From contig CAYLPT010000218.1 of the NCBI GenBank assembly GCA_964385645.1, positions 1 to 35,607 on the forward strand: 35,607 nucleotides of DNA, given 5' to 3'. Shown piece after piece: positions 16,834 to 23,779 of the stretch. The translations under genes were made by a program, and so were the position numbers. Below the pieces are notes generated by a model. It worked only from the letters and a program-made list of their open reading frames with translations. It did no database searches and was not told the origin of the DNA. How positions within the stretch are numbered: position 1 is the first letter of the stretch; the number at the start of each line of letters is the position of its first letter. The DNA is from CAYLPT01 sp964385645. GTDB taxonomy: Bacteria; Armatimonadota; Hebobacteria; Hebobacterales; Hebobacteraceae.

Positions 16834-17928
16834 CTACTCCACCTCCACCAGCCCGTACTCTCTGCTGCCCAGGCCGATCTCGGCGGCCGTCTCGACCTGG
16901 AGGTAGGGGTCCTTGCGCCAGATTCTCCAGAACAGGTGCCCCTCGCCCTTCGCCAGCTCGAGCTGGGCGGGCAGGGAGCCCGGGATGTAGTTCTTCACAT
17001 CTATCGAATCCAGCGCCGCCTGCTCGATGGCGACGATGTCCTCCGAGGCCATGATGCCGATGTCGGGCACCAGAGATGCCGTGCTGAACCCCCAGCAGTC
17101 GCACAGCGGCGTGATGTTGGTGAGCACGGTGATGTAGAGCACCCGCCCGGGCTCGAAGGTGTCGAGCACGGCCTTCGTGGTCCGCGCCATCCCCTCCTGG
17201 AAGTAGCGGATGCCCTCCTCTCGGATCTCGATCGCGTGCTCGGGGCATGAGGTCACGCAGTGCATGCAGTAGCGGCAGTTGTGGAGGAACACCTGGAACT
17301 CGCCCTCATCGGTGAAGGAGATGGCGCCGCCGGGGCAGTTCTCCTGGCAGATGTAGCAGTGGCGGCAGGCGTCCCGGTCCCAGGAGAACTCGGTGTCCAT
17401 GAGCGCGTGAATGCGCCCCCGGGTCTCGACGGTGACACAGCCCATCGCGATATTCTTGATCGCCCCGCCGAAGCCGCAGTGGCCGTGGCCCTTGCCATGG
17501 CTGAGCACCACCATGGCATCAGCGTCGGCGATGTTGCCGGCCACCTGGATCGAGGCCAGCGACCGGTAGCCGATCTCCTTCTCGATGAAGTACTTGTCGC
17601 TCACCCCCGCGACGGGGTAGACCGGCGCCCCTAACACCTCCTCCGTGTAGCCCCGCGCCTTGGCGGCGGCGACGGAGAAGGAGCCATCAGTGCAGAAGGG
17701 GTCGGCCCCCGCCTCCCGCAGGCGGTGGACGAGCAGGCGCACGAACAGGGGATGTATCGTGGTGTAGCCTATGTGGCCTCCCACGTGCATCTTGACGGCG
17801 ACGCGCCGGTCGCCGAACAGGCCCTTCAGGTCGAGCCTCTCGAGCATCCGCTGGAACTTGGCCGGCAGCGTGTCCTCAGCAACCAGGCGCTTGACCTTCG
17901 CGGACGCGAAGTACACCTCACTCGGCAT
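16834..17928 (-). CDS. DUF362 domain protein with two [4Fe-4S] ferredoxin motifs
   Basis: This 364-residue cytosolic iron-sulfur protein has a DUF362 domain over residues ~1-180 (VAVKMHVGGHIGYTTIHP, FCTDGSF, VLSHGKGHGHCGFGGAIKN). A bacterial-ferredoxin domain follows, with Cys188/191/194/198 and Cys218/221/224/228. The C-terminal part (VLTNITPLCDCWG, ASEDIVAIEQAALD) returns to DUF362, so the ferredoxin domain is inserted in it. DUF362 proteins are common in anaerobes and are presumed electron carriers or redox enzymes, but are not biochemically defined. I chose ATG 17928 because GGGAG lies eight bases upstream; an in-frame GTG at 17937 is too close to it. It has its own promoter (18001-18029). 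Confidence 0.93.
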   Translation of the reverse strand: MPSEVYFASAKVKRLVAEDTLPAKFQRMLERLDLKGLFGDRRVAVKMHVGGHIGYTTIHPLFVRLLVHRLREAGADPFCTDGSFSVAAAKARGYTEEVLGAPVYPVAGVSDKYFIEKEIGYRSLASIQVAGNIADADAMVVLSHGKGHGHCGFGGAIKNIAMGCVTVETRGRIHALMDTEFSWDRDACRHCYICQENCPGGAISFTDEGEFQVFLHNCRYCMHCVTSCPEHAIEIREEGIRYFQEGMARTTKAVLDTFEPGRVLYITVLTNITPLCDCWGFSTASLVPDIGIMASEDIVAIEQAALDSIDVKNYIPGSLPAQLELAKGEGHLFWRIWRKDPYLQVETAAEIGLGSREYGLVEVE

Positions 17929-17963
17929 TGGCACCACTCCCTACGCTGGGTCTAGTCGGAGTT

Positions 17964-17991
17964 GACCGGGCGGAACGCGTCTCGCCCGGTC
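17964..17991. promoter_or_regulatory. 9-bp inverted repeat at the start of the DUF362 transcript
   Basis: GACCGGGCG (17964-17972) and CGCCCGGTC (17983-17991) are perfect inverted arms with a 10-base spacer. They begin about ten bases downstream of the DUF362 -10 box, so they cover the predicted transcription start. This is a classic place for a repressor operator; a leader hairpin is the alternative. Confidence 0.5.
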
Positions 17992-18000
17992 GCGTCCCGG

Positions 18001-18029
18001 ACTGTAACACGCTCACCGGCCGCTGTCAA
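18001..18029 (-). promoter_or_regulatory. Promoter for the DUF362 gene
   Basis: On the minus strand an exact TTGACA (18029-18024) is followed, after exactly 17 bases, by TACAGT (18006-18001). The start of transcription would be near 17994, about 65 bases before the ATG. Confidence 0.7.
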
Positions 18030-18146
18030 CGCCGGCGCGCCTCCATGTGCCCTCCGCTGCCGCGAGGTGCGCCTGCTGCGCCCCCCGATGCGCGCGGGAG
18101 CGCACAAGCATGGCCGCCCGGGGCTCGCGGCGCGCCGCGTGGAGGC

Positions 18147-18175
18147 TGGACAGCAGCCCGCGCTTGCGCTATCGT
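18147..18175 (+). promoter_or_regulatory. Possible promoter for the HAMP / HD-GYP genes
   Basis: TGGACA (18147-18152), a 17-base spacer and TATCGT (18170-18175) match the consensus at 5 and 4 of 6 positions. It is about 118 bases before the first start codon. Confidence 0.4.
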
Positions 18176-18292
18176 GAGCGCGTCAGGCGGCCGGCGATCC
18201 ATGCATGGTCGTCCGGGTGAGAGCCGCAGCGCCTCTCAGGATCGGAGCATCCCGGGAGGCGTTCCTCTTCGGGGACGGTGGGGGTTGGGTAG

Positions 18293-18706
18293 ATGGCGTC
18301 ACATCACATTCACATGAGCCTTCAGCGCGCCCGGCGCCGGCCCCGCGCGCTGAGCTGCCTCGCCGCGAGCAGCGCCGCCGCCTCCGGGCTGAGCGCGCTC
18401 GCGGGGGCGGTCGCGCTGTGGGTCGGCGCCGAGAGGTGGGGGCCGCACGGGGGCGGGGCATGTGCGGCCGCCATCATCGTGGTGGCCGCGCTGGCCAGCG
18501 CGGCCGCGGGGCGGCGCGTGGGGCTGGCGCTGCGAGAGATGGCGCAGGCCGCGCGGCGCGCCGCGGAGGGCGACCTGGGCGTCCAGGTGCCTCGCGGGCC
18601 GGGGAGCGAGGTGGCCGAACTGGGGGCGGCGCTGAGTCTCCTGGTGGCTCAGGCGGGCGGCGCCCGCCTGCGGGAGCCGGACCAGCGCTCTGGTGACTGG
18701 CCCTGA
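18293..18706 (+). CDS. Small membrane protein with HAMP-like domain
   Basis: This 137-residue protein has two hydrophobic helices (about residues 18-45 and 57-76) separated by a short Gly/His loop. A HAMP-type linker follows, beginning ALREMAQAARRAAEGDLGVQVP and continuing ELGAALSLLVAQ. It then stops without any kinase, cyclase or methyl-accepting domain. The stop overlaps the ATG of the HD-GYP regulator by one base (TGATG), so the two are translationally coupled, and I infer that it serves as a membrane input to that regulator. The ribosome site before ATG 18293 is weak; ATG 18314 is an alternative start. A decayed receptor is also possible. Confidence 0.65.
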   Translation: MASHHIHMSLQRARRRPRALSCLAASSAAASGLSALAGAVALWVGAERWGPHGGGACAAAIIVVAALASAAAGRRVGLALREMAQAARRAAEGDLGVQVPRGPGSEVAELGAALSLLVAQAGGARLREPDQRSGDWP

Positions 18707-19734
18707 TGGGACAGGGACCACGGGCCAAGGTTCTCCTGGTGGAGAGCGACCGCGCCGTGCGCGTGCTGCTCGCCCGCGTGCTGGGCGACCTCGGCTGGGT
18801 GGTCGAGACCGCGCCCGACGCGCCGGCCGCCCTGGCCGCCTGCCGCCGCAGCAGCTTCGCGCTCGCGCTTGTGGACGTAAGTTCACGGGGCCAGGAGGGG
18901 CAGGGGCTGGTCGCCACTCTCGCTGAGCGCTGTCCCGAGACGGCCGTGGTCGTGGCGAGCGGGCCGGAGCAGGCGCCGGCCGCCATGTCCTGCCTGCGGG
19001 CCGGCGCCTACGACCGGATCGCCAAGCCCTTCGACCCCGACGAGGTCGTCCTGCGCCTGGAGCGCGCGCTCGAGCGCCGCGCCCTTCTGTCCGCCGCGCA
19101 GCAGCAGCGCCGGCAGCTCGAGTCCAAGGTGCGCCAGGGGACCCGGACCGCGCGCCGGCTGTTCCTCGGCGCCATCAAGTCGCTGTGCTCGGCCCTCGAG
19201 GCCAAGGACGACTACACCCGCGGCCACTCCGAGCGCGTCAGCCGCCTCGCCGGCCGGATCGCGCTGGAGATCGGCGCCGGCGCGGAGCACGTGCACCACA
19301 TCCGCCTCGCTGGTCGGCTGCACGACATCGGCAAGATCGGCATCCGCGAGAGCGTGCTGCTCAAGCCCGGCTCCCTCACCCCGGAGGAGTACAGCCAGAT
19401 CCAGGCCCACCCGGTCATCGGGGAGCGCATCCTCGGACAGGGGCTGCTCGATGATGCCACGGTGCAGATGGTGCGCCACCACCACGAGCACTACTCGGGC
19501 GGCGGCTACCCCGACGGGCTGGGCGGCTCCGACATCCCCCTGGGCGCGCGCATCCTCGCGGTCGCCGACGCCTTCGACGCGCTGACCAGCGACCGGCCCT
19601 ATCGCGGCCGGCTGTCGAAGGCCGACGCGCTCGACGTGCTCCGCCGGGGCGCCGGCGTGCAGTGGCAGCCCACCCTGGTGGAGGCCCTGGCCCAGGGCGC
19701 CGCGGGGCCACCCGGCCCCCTGGAGCGCGAATGA
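18706..19734 (+). CDS. Response regulator with HD-GYP cyclic-di-GMP phosphodiesterase domain
   Basis: This 342-residue RpfG-type protein should hydrolyse cyclic di-GMP when phosphorylated. REC domain (8-125): acidic site E13 and D15, phospho-acceptor D57 in LALVDV, S85, and K107 in AKPF. The sequence after D57 is SSRGQEG rather than the usual MP-G turn. A short helical linker (about 120-150) leads to the HD-GYP domain: H174 in RGHSERVSRLAG, H206-D207 in LHDIGK, H236, H259/H260 and the GGGYPDG loop at 265-271, then DAFDALTSDRPYR. All catalytic motifs look intact. It is coupled to the preceding HAMP protein; no histidine kinase is in the window. Targets probably include motility or surface behaviour, which the sequence does not specify. 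Confidence 0.93.
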   Translation: MGQGPRAKVLLVESDRAVRVLLARVLGDLGWVVETAPDAPAALAACRRSSFALALVDVSSRGQEGQGLVATLAERCPETAVVVASGPEQAPAAMSCLRAGAYDRIAKPFDPDEVVLRLERALERRALLSAAQQQRRQLESKVRQGTRTARRLFLGAIKSLCSALEAKDDYTRGHSERVSRLAGRIALEIGAGAEHVHHIRLAGRLHDIGKIGIRESVLLKPGSLTPEEYSQIQAHPVIGERILGQGLLDDATVQMVRHHHEHYSGGGYPDGLGGSDIPLGARILAVADAFDALTSDRPYRGRLSKADALDVLRRGAGVQWQPTLVEALAQGAAGPPGPLERE

Positions 19735-19839
19735 GACAGGGGGAGCGCCGGGGGCGGCGAAGACAGCCGCTCACCCGCCCCGGGCGAGCGATGGCTCGAT
19801 CCGCGGCGGCGGGCGCAGTCAGCGCGAGGAGGCGCGGAG

Positions 19840-20472
19840 ATGAGCGAGGGATCGCTGGCGGACGCGGTGGGCATTGACCGAAGCGCCGAGGAGGCGCTCA
19901 CAAGGGCTGGGGTGCGCACCGTGAAGGAGCTAGTTGACGCCGACGCCGAGGCCCTTGCCATGGCCTCCGGCGTGCCCCTCGAACGCATCAAAGAGTGGCA
20001 GGCGAGGGCCAGACGGGCCGGCGCGCGCCGCGCGCGCAACCCGGTGGCGACCGGCTGGCTGATCGCCATCGCGGGACTCGTCCTAGCCGTGCTGGTGGGC
20101 TGGATCATGCTCTCCATCGGGGCGCGGCGCATAGAGCACGCGCAGCAGCTGCGCACGGCCGCCGAATCCCAGCTCGAGATGGCTATGGAGTTCGCGGCCG
20201 AGGACGCCATCGAGGCCGTGCGGGCGGCCCGGCTCGAGCTTCAGCGGGGCAACTGGGGCCGGGTCGAGGCCCACGTGAGGCGGGCCGACGACCTGGTCGC
20301 GTTCATGGCTCAGATGGCGCCCGAGCGCTCGCGCCGCCCGGTGGCCGCGCTCCGCGAGGAGCTGAGCCAGCTCCAGCGGGCCGTGGAGGGGCGCGCCGGC
20401 GACACCGGGCAGCGGCTGAACCGTTTCGAGACGGCGCTGGACGACCTCCGGCGGCAAGGCGGAGGTCGCTAG
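19840..20472 (+). CDS. Membrane protein with N-terminal helix-hairpin-helix domain and coiled coil
   Basis: This is a 210-residue protein of unknown function. Residues ~8-58 resemble the DUF4332/helix-hairpin-helix fold (IDRSAEEALTRAGVRTVKELV, then ASGVPLERIKEWQARA), a module that in other proteins binds DNA or mediates protein contacts. A basic stretch (RRAGARRARN, 59-68) precedes a single transmembrane helix (about 71-93). The rest (95-205) is Ala/Glu/Arg-rich helix, probably coiled coil. The topology suggests a cytoplasmic N-terminus by the positive-inside rule and an external coiled coil, or a membrane tether. AGGAGG lies seven bases before ATG 19840. It ends shortly before a strong hairpin at 20499. 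Confidence 0.75.
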   Translation: MSEGSLADAVGIDRSAEEALTRAGVRTVKELVDADAEALAMASGVPLERIKEWQARARRAGARRARNPVATGWLIAIAGLVLAVLVGWIMLSIGARRIEHAQQLRTAAESQLEMAMEFAAEDAIEAVRAARLELQRGNWGRVEAHVRRADDLVAFMAQMAPERSRRPVAALREELSQLQRAVEGRAGDTGQRLNRFETALDDLRRQGGGR

Positions 20473-20498
20473 CCCCATAGGGCAACCCGCCTGCCGTG

Positions 20499-20522
20499 CA
20501 GGGCGCGCGTCGGCGCGCCCTG
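20499..20522. terminator. Strong hairpin after the helix-hairpin-helix gene (likely terminator)
   Basis: CAGGGCGCGC (20499-20508) and GCGCGCCCTG (20513-20522) pair perfectly over 10 bp around a GTCG loop, 27 bases past the stop. No U-tract follows, which is common in high-GC genomes. Confidence 0.55.
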
Positions 20523-20630
20523 AGCCGTGTGCGCGCCAGGGCCGCGCCCTCGCGCGTTCGCCAGCAGGAACCGGCGTGCTCCTGGCAGTAGATACCCCCG
20601 GCACTTGCGGCGCGGCCGGGCCGCCTCCTG

Positions 20631-21935
20631 ATGGCACAGATCTTCTCCCGACTGTACGCGCGCGCGGACGCGCGCGATCCATACACGCGCTGGAACTTCG
20701 GCGTCATCGTCACCGAGGCCGCCCTGTTCATGAGCGGCCTGGCCTGGATCGAGCCCTCTACGGTGCTGCCCCTGTTCATCGGCCACCTCACCCGTTCCAC
20801 CGTGATCGTAGGGCTCATCACCCTCCTCCAGCGCCTCGGCTGGCTGCTGCCCTCCGTGTTCATGGCCGCGGTGCTGGGCCACCGGCCGCACCGACTTCCC
20901 TGGCTCCGTTGGCCCGTGCTCCTGGGGCGCCTCCCTTTGCTGGGCTTCGTCCTCTACTTATGGCTCTTCGGTGTGGAGAGGGCGGCCCTCACCATCTGGC
21001 TCATGGTCTTCTCCCTGTTCGCCATCTCTCTGGGCAACGGCCTCCTCTCCATCCCCTGGCAGGACATCATCGCCAAGTCCATCCCTTCTCAGCTCCGGGG
21101 CCGATTCTTCGGGGCCATGCAGTTCTGCGCCGCCGTAGCCACGTTCGCCGTGGGTTTCGTCGTGCGCTGGATGCTGGGCCCCGCGGGCCCCGGCTATCCC
21201 CGCGACTACACCCTCCTGTTCACGCTCATGGGCGTCTTCATGGCCCTCTCCGCGCTGGGCTGCTGGCTGGTGCGGGAGCCTCTCCGTCCGGTCCTCGACC
21301 GGCCCCAGCCCCTGCGCGAGATCCTGCTGGGCGCGCTGCCCACAGCCCGCGCCAACCCGGCCTTCCGCTGCCTGGTGCTGGTGTCGCTGTTCGGTTTCGG
21401 GGTCAGCTTCGCGATGCCGTTCTACATGGTATTCGCCAAGCAGCGCCTGGCCGTCCCCGAGCACATCGCCGGCCTCTACATCTGGACCATGACCCTGGGC
21501 AGCGCCACCGCCAGCCTCTGGTGGGCCCATTTGAACGACCGCCGCGGCCCCCGGGCGGTGCTCCGCGGCGCCTCCCTGCTCATCACCGCCACCCCCCTGC
21601 TCGCGCTCGCCCTCCTCGGCCTTTCCGTCGCGGCCCCCAATGCCCGGGGCATCGCGCACCTCTTCTCTCTGGTGTTCCTGGTCGGCGGATGCGCGATGGG
21701 CGGGACCTGGATGGGGGCCACAAACTACCTCTTCGAGCTGGCCAGCGACCGCGACCGGCCCCGCTACATCGCCTCCATGAACCTGCTCAGCTCGCCGGGC
21801 GCGCTGGTCCCCTTGCTCATCGGCTGGCTGCTCGGCTTCCTCCCCTTCCCCATCGTCTTCGCCCTCATGGCCGGCTCCGGCGCCACCGCCGCCGCCATCA
21901 GCCTCCGCATGCCCATCCCCAGGCCCACCGGGTAG
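20631..21935 (+). CDS. Major facilitator superfamily (MFS) transporter
   Basis: This 434-residue inner-membrane carrier has about 12 hydrophobic helices in two halves. Helix 1 is in NFGVIVTEAALFMSGLAW. The mid-protein helix pair with GNGLLSIPWQDIIAKSIP and the loop LRGRFFGAMQF resemble the motif-A-type loop of this MFS subgroup. The second half starts near NPAFRCLVLVSLFGFGVSFAM and contains the repeated loop NDRRGPRAVLRG. The substrate is not evident; sugars or small organic acids are plausible because a Gfo/Idh/MocA dehydrogenase follows. ATG 20631 lacks a clear ribosome site. The 158 bases upstream hold the preceding hairpin and no convincing promoter. About 100 bases separate it from the dehydrogenase, which has its own promoter. 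Confidence 0.88.
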   Translation: MAQIFSRLYARADARDPYTRWNFGVIVTEAALFMSGLAWIEPSTVLPLFIGHLTRSTVIVGLITLLQRLGWLLPSVFMAAVLGHRPHRLPWLRWPVLLGRLPLLGFVLYLWLFGVERAALTIWLMVFSLFAISLGNGLLSIPWQDIIAKSIPSQLRGRFFGAMQFCAAVATFAVGFVVRWMLGPAGPGYPRDYTLLFTLMGVFMALSALGCWLVREPLRPVLDRPQPLREILLGALPTARANPAFRCLVLVSLFGFGVSFAMPFYMVFAKQRLAVPEHIAGLYIWTMTLGSATASLWWAHLNDRRGPRAVLRGASLLITATPLLALALLGLSVAAPNARGIAHLFSLVFLVGGCAMGGTWMGATNYLFELASDRDRPRYIASMNLLSSPGALVPLLIGWLLGFLPFPIVFALMAGSGATAAAISLRMPIPRPTG

Positions 21936-21964
21936 GAGCGGCGCCGACCCCCGCGCGCTTTCCC

Positions 21965-21993
21965 TTGACACAGTTCTCCCGACTGCCTAGAAT
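21965..21993 (+). promoter_or_regulatory. Strong sigma70-type promoter for the Gfo/Idh/MocA gene
   Basis: An exact TTGACA (21965-21970), an ideal 17-base spacer and TAGAAT (21988-21993, 5 of 6). Transcription should begin about 40 bases before ATG 22039. Confidence 0.8.
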
Positions 21994-22038
21994 CCGGGGG
22001 CCGGGGATCCCGGCGCCAGTCCACAGGGGGAAGATGCC

Positions 22039-23067
22039 ATGGTCCGCGTCGGACTTGCCGGTCTGGGGTTCATGGGCGGCACCCACGCCCAGTGCTACGC
22101 CGCGCTGCCGAACGCCGAGCTGGTCGCGGTCGCCGACCCCGAGCCTGACCGCCGGAGGCGCTTCGCCGACGAGTATGGCGCGACGCCCTACGAGGGCCTC
22201 GAGGACATGCTCGCCGCCGACCTCGACATGGTGGACATCTGCCTGCCCACCTACCTGCACTGCGGGGCCGTCCAGGCCGCCGCCCGCGCCGGCAAGCACA
22301 TTCTGTGTGAGAAGCCCATGGGCCTCACCGTCGCCGAGTGCGATGCGATGGTGGAGGCCGTCGAGCGCGCCGGCGTCACCTTCATGGTCGCGCACGTGAT
22401 CCGCTTCTGGCCGGAGTACCGCGTCATCAAGGAGATCCTGGACTCCGGGCGTCTGGGCGCGGTCCGCTGGATGAGCGCCTCCCGGTTCTCGCCCCCGCCC
22501 ACCTGGTCATGGCAGGAGTGGATCTTCGACCCTCAGCGCTCCGGCGGCGCGGTGCTCGACCTTCACATCCACGACCTCGACTTCATCGCCTGGGTGGCAG
22601 GCATGCCCAGGAACGTCTACGCTGGCGGCGTCAAGGCCGCCCGCGGCGGCCTCGACAACGTCTGGACGACGACCACGGGACACCGCAACCAGGCGGTGGG
22701 CTTCGCTCAGGGCTCGCTCGACATGGCCGCCAACTACCCTTTCAACATGGGCCTGCGGGTGCTGCTGGAGGGCGGCGCGATCGAGCTCGACTCCCGCCTA
22801 AGCCCGGCCCTCAGCGTGTACCCGCTGGCCGGGGGCGTCGAGCACCCAGAGGTGCCCCAGCCTGAGGTACCCACGGCCGGGAGGGCCGGGACGGCCGGCA
22901 ACATCGAGGCCCTCGGCGGCTACTTCGTCGAGATCCAGTACTTCGTGGAATGCCTTGACCGGGGGGAGGAGCCGACCATCGTCACGCCCCGCGAGGCGCG
23001 GGAGGCCGTGCGCCTCTGCCTGGCGGCCACCGAGTCGGCCGAGTCGGGCCGGCCGGTGGCGGTGTAA
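22039..23067 (+). CDS. Gfo/Idh/MocA family NAD(P)-dependent oxidoreductase
   Basis: This 342-residue dehydrogenase acts on sugars, inositols or their derivatives. The N-terminal Rossmann fold begins VGLAGLGFMGGTH (4-16), with the acidic residue D33 in VADPEP favouring NAD over NADP. E91-K92-P93 is the family's conserved EKP motif. DLHIHDLDF (174-182) supplies the D-x-H-x-H-D catalytic region, with His178 as the likely acid/base. C-terminal EALGGYFVEIQYFVECLDRGEEPTIVTP is the standard closing segment. A GGGGGAAG ribosome site precedes ATG 22039. It has its own strong promoter, downstream of the MFS gene. Exact substrate unknown; members of this family cannot be assigned by sequence alone. Confidence 0.93.
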   Translation: MVRVGLAGLGFMGGTHAQCYAALPNAELVAVADPEPDRRRRFADEYGATPYEGLEDMLAADLDMVDICLPTYLHCGAVQAAARAGKHILCEKPMGLTVAECDAMVEAVERAGVTFMVAHVIRFWPEYRVIKEILDSGRLGAVRWMSASRFSPPPTWSWQEWIFDPQRSGGAVLDLHIHDLDFIAWVAGMPRNVYAGGVKAARGGLDNVWTTTTGHRNQAVGFAQGSLDMAANYPFNMGLRVLLEGGAIELDSRLSPALSVYPLAGGVEHPEVPQPEVPTAGRAGTAGNIEALGGYFVEIQYFVECLDRGEEPTIVTPREAREAVRLCLAATESAESGRPVAV

Positions 23068-23130
23068 GGACGGGAGAGCAGGTCGCGCGCGGGGCGGGCG
23101 GGGCGCCCCCGTCACGCGGGCTGCGCGCTC

Positions 23131-23160
23131 TTGACAAAGCCCACAGCCCTCCAGTAGGAT
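23131..23160 (+). promoter_or_regulatory. Promoter for the HNH endonuclease gene
   Basis: An exact TTGACA (23131-23136), an 18-base spacer and TAGGAT (23155-23160, 4 of 6). The predicted leader before ATG 23255 is long, about 88 bases. Confidence 0.65.
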
Positions 23161-23182
23161 GCAGAAAACAGGTGTCTAGTGT

Positions 23183-23209
23183 GCGTGGGGCGCCCAGGGG
23201 CCCCCACGC
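23183..23209 (+). promoter_or_regulatory. Hairpin in the HNH gene leader (possible attenuator)
   Basis: GCGTGGGG (23183-23190) and CCCCACGC (23202-23209) form an 8-bp stem with an 11-base GC-rich loop; CCCGTTTCTCC follows. The hairpin with a short T-run inside the leader, before the start codon, could be a weak attenuator. Confidence 0.35.
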
Positions 23210-23254
23210 CCCGTTTCTCCCTGGCGCCGCGCGCGGGGAGCCGAGGCCCTGGCA

Positions 23255-23779
23255 ATGGAAGAGGTTCTGGTACTCAACCACAACTACCAGCCGCTCAACA
23301 TCACGAACGTGCGACGGGCCCTGGGCATGCTGTGTCTGGGCAAGGCGCACACCGTGGAGACCGACTCGAAGGTCTTCCGGGCGGAGCGGCTGAGCATCAG
23401 GATGCCGACCGTGGTCCGGCTGAACTACCACGTGCGCCGGCCCACGCCCTCCCTGCGCGTCTCCCGCAAGAGCATCTTCGCCCGCGACCGCTACACGTGC
23501 CAATACTGCGGCCGGCGGAACACCGCACTGACGATTGACCACGTGATCCCGCGGGAGCGGGGCGGCGGGACCGACTGGACGAACCTGGTGTGCTGCTGCA
23601 CAAGGTGCAACAACAGGAAGGGCAACCGGACCCCGGAGGAGGTGGGCATGGGCCTGGTCCGGCCGCCCTTCCGGCCCAAGTTCATCCCTTATATCAGCTA
23701 CACGAAGTTCGTCGCCGCCGCCCAGAAGCCGGCCTGGCGGCCTTACCTCGCGCCGTACGCGGACCTTCCCGCGGCCTAG
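23255..23779 (+). CDS. HNH endonuclease family protein
   Basis: This 174-residue protein matches the HNH proteins that begin VLVLNHNYQPLNITNVRRA and are common in Cyanobacteria, Deinococcota and Chloroflexota. The nuclease core is residues 76-122: zinc ligands Cys82/Cys85 and Cys115/Cys118, DH at 95-96 with His96 as general base, Asn110, and Asn119 in place of the last His. Its cellular job is not established; it stands alone, without a modification methylase, so a restriction role is not indicated. ATG 23255 follows an A-rich GGCAATGGAAGAGG context. Its stop and that of murG fall on the same CTAG, so the two genes converge with a four-base overlap. Confidence 0.9.
   Translation: MEEVLVLNHNYQPLNITNVRRALGMLCLGKAHTVETDSKVFRAERLSIRMPTVVRLNYHVRRPTPSLRVSRKSIFARDRYTCQYCGRRNTALTIDHVIPRERGGGTDWTNLVCCCTRCNNRKGNRTPEEVGMGLVRPPFRPKFIPYISYTKFVAAAQKPAWRPYLAPYADLPAA

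Larger units (their letters stand above)
17929..18292. other. 364-base divergent intergenic region
   Basis: This gap between the DUF362 gene (leftward) and the HAMP gene (rightward) has no convincing gene. It holds a leftward promoter, a 9-bp inverted repeat, and a weaker rightward promoter, listed separately. The remaining sequence (about 18030-18146) shows nothing I can name. Confidence 0.6.

Noticed and set aside
23099..23111. CGGGG/CCCCG stem after the Gfo/Idh/MocA gene as a terminator
   Set aside because: A five-pair stem with a three-base loop in GC-rich DNA is expected by chance; no T-run.
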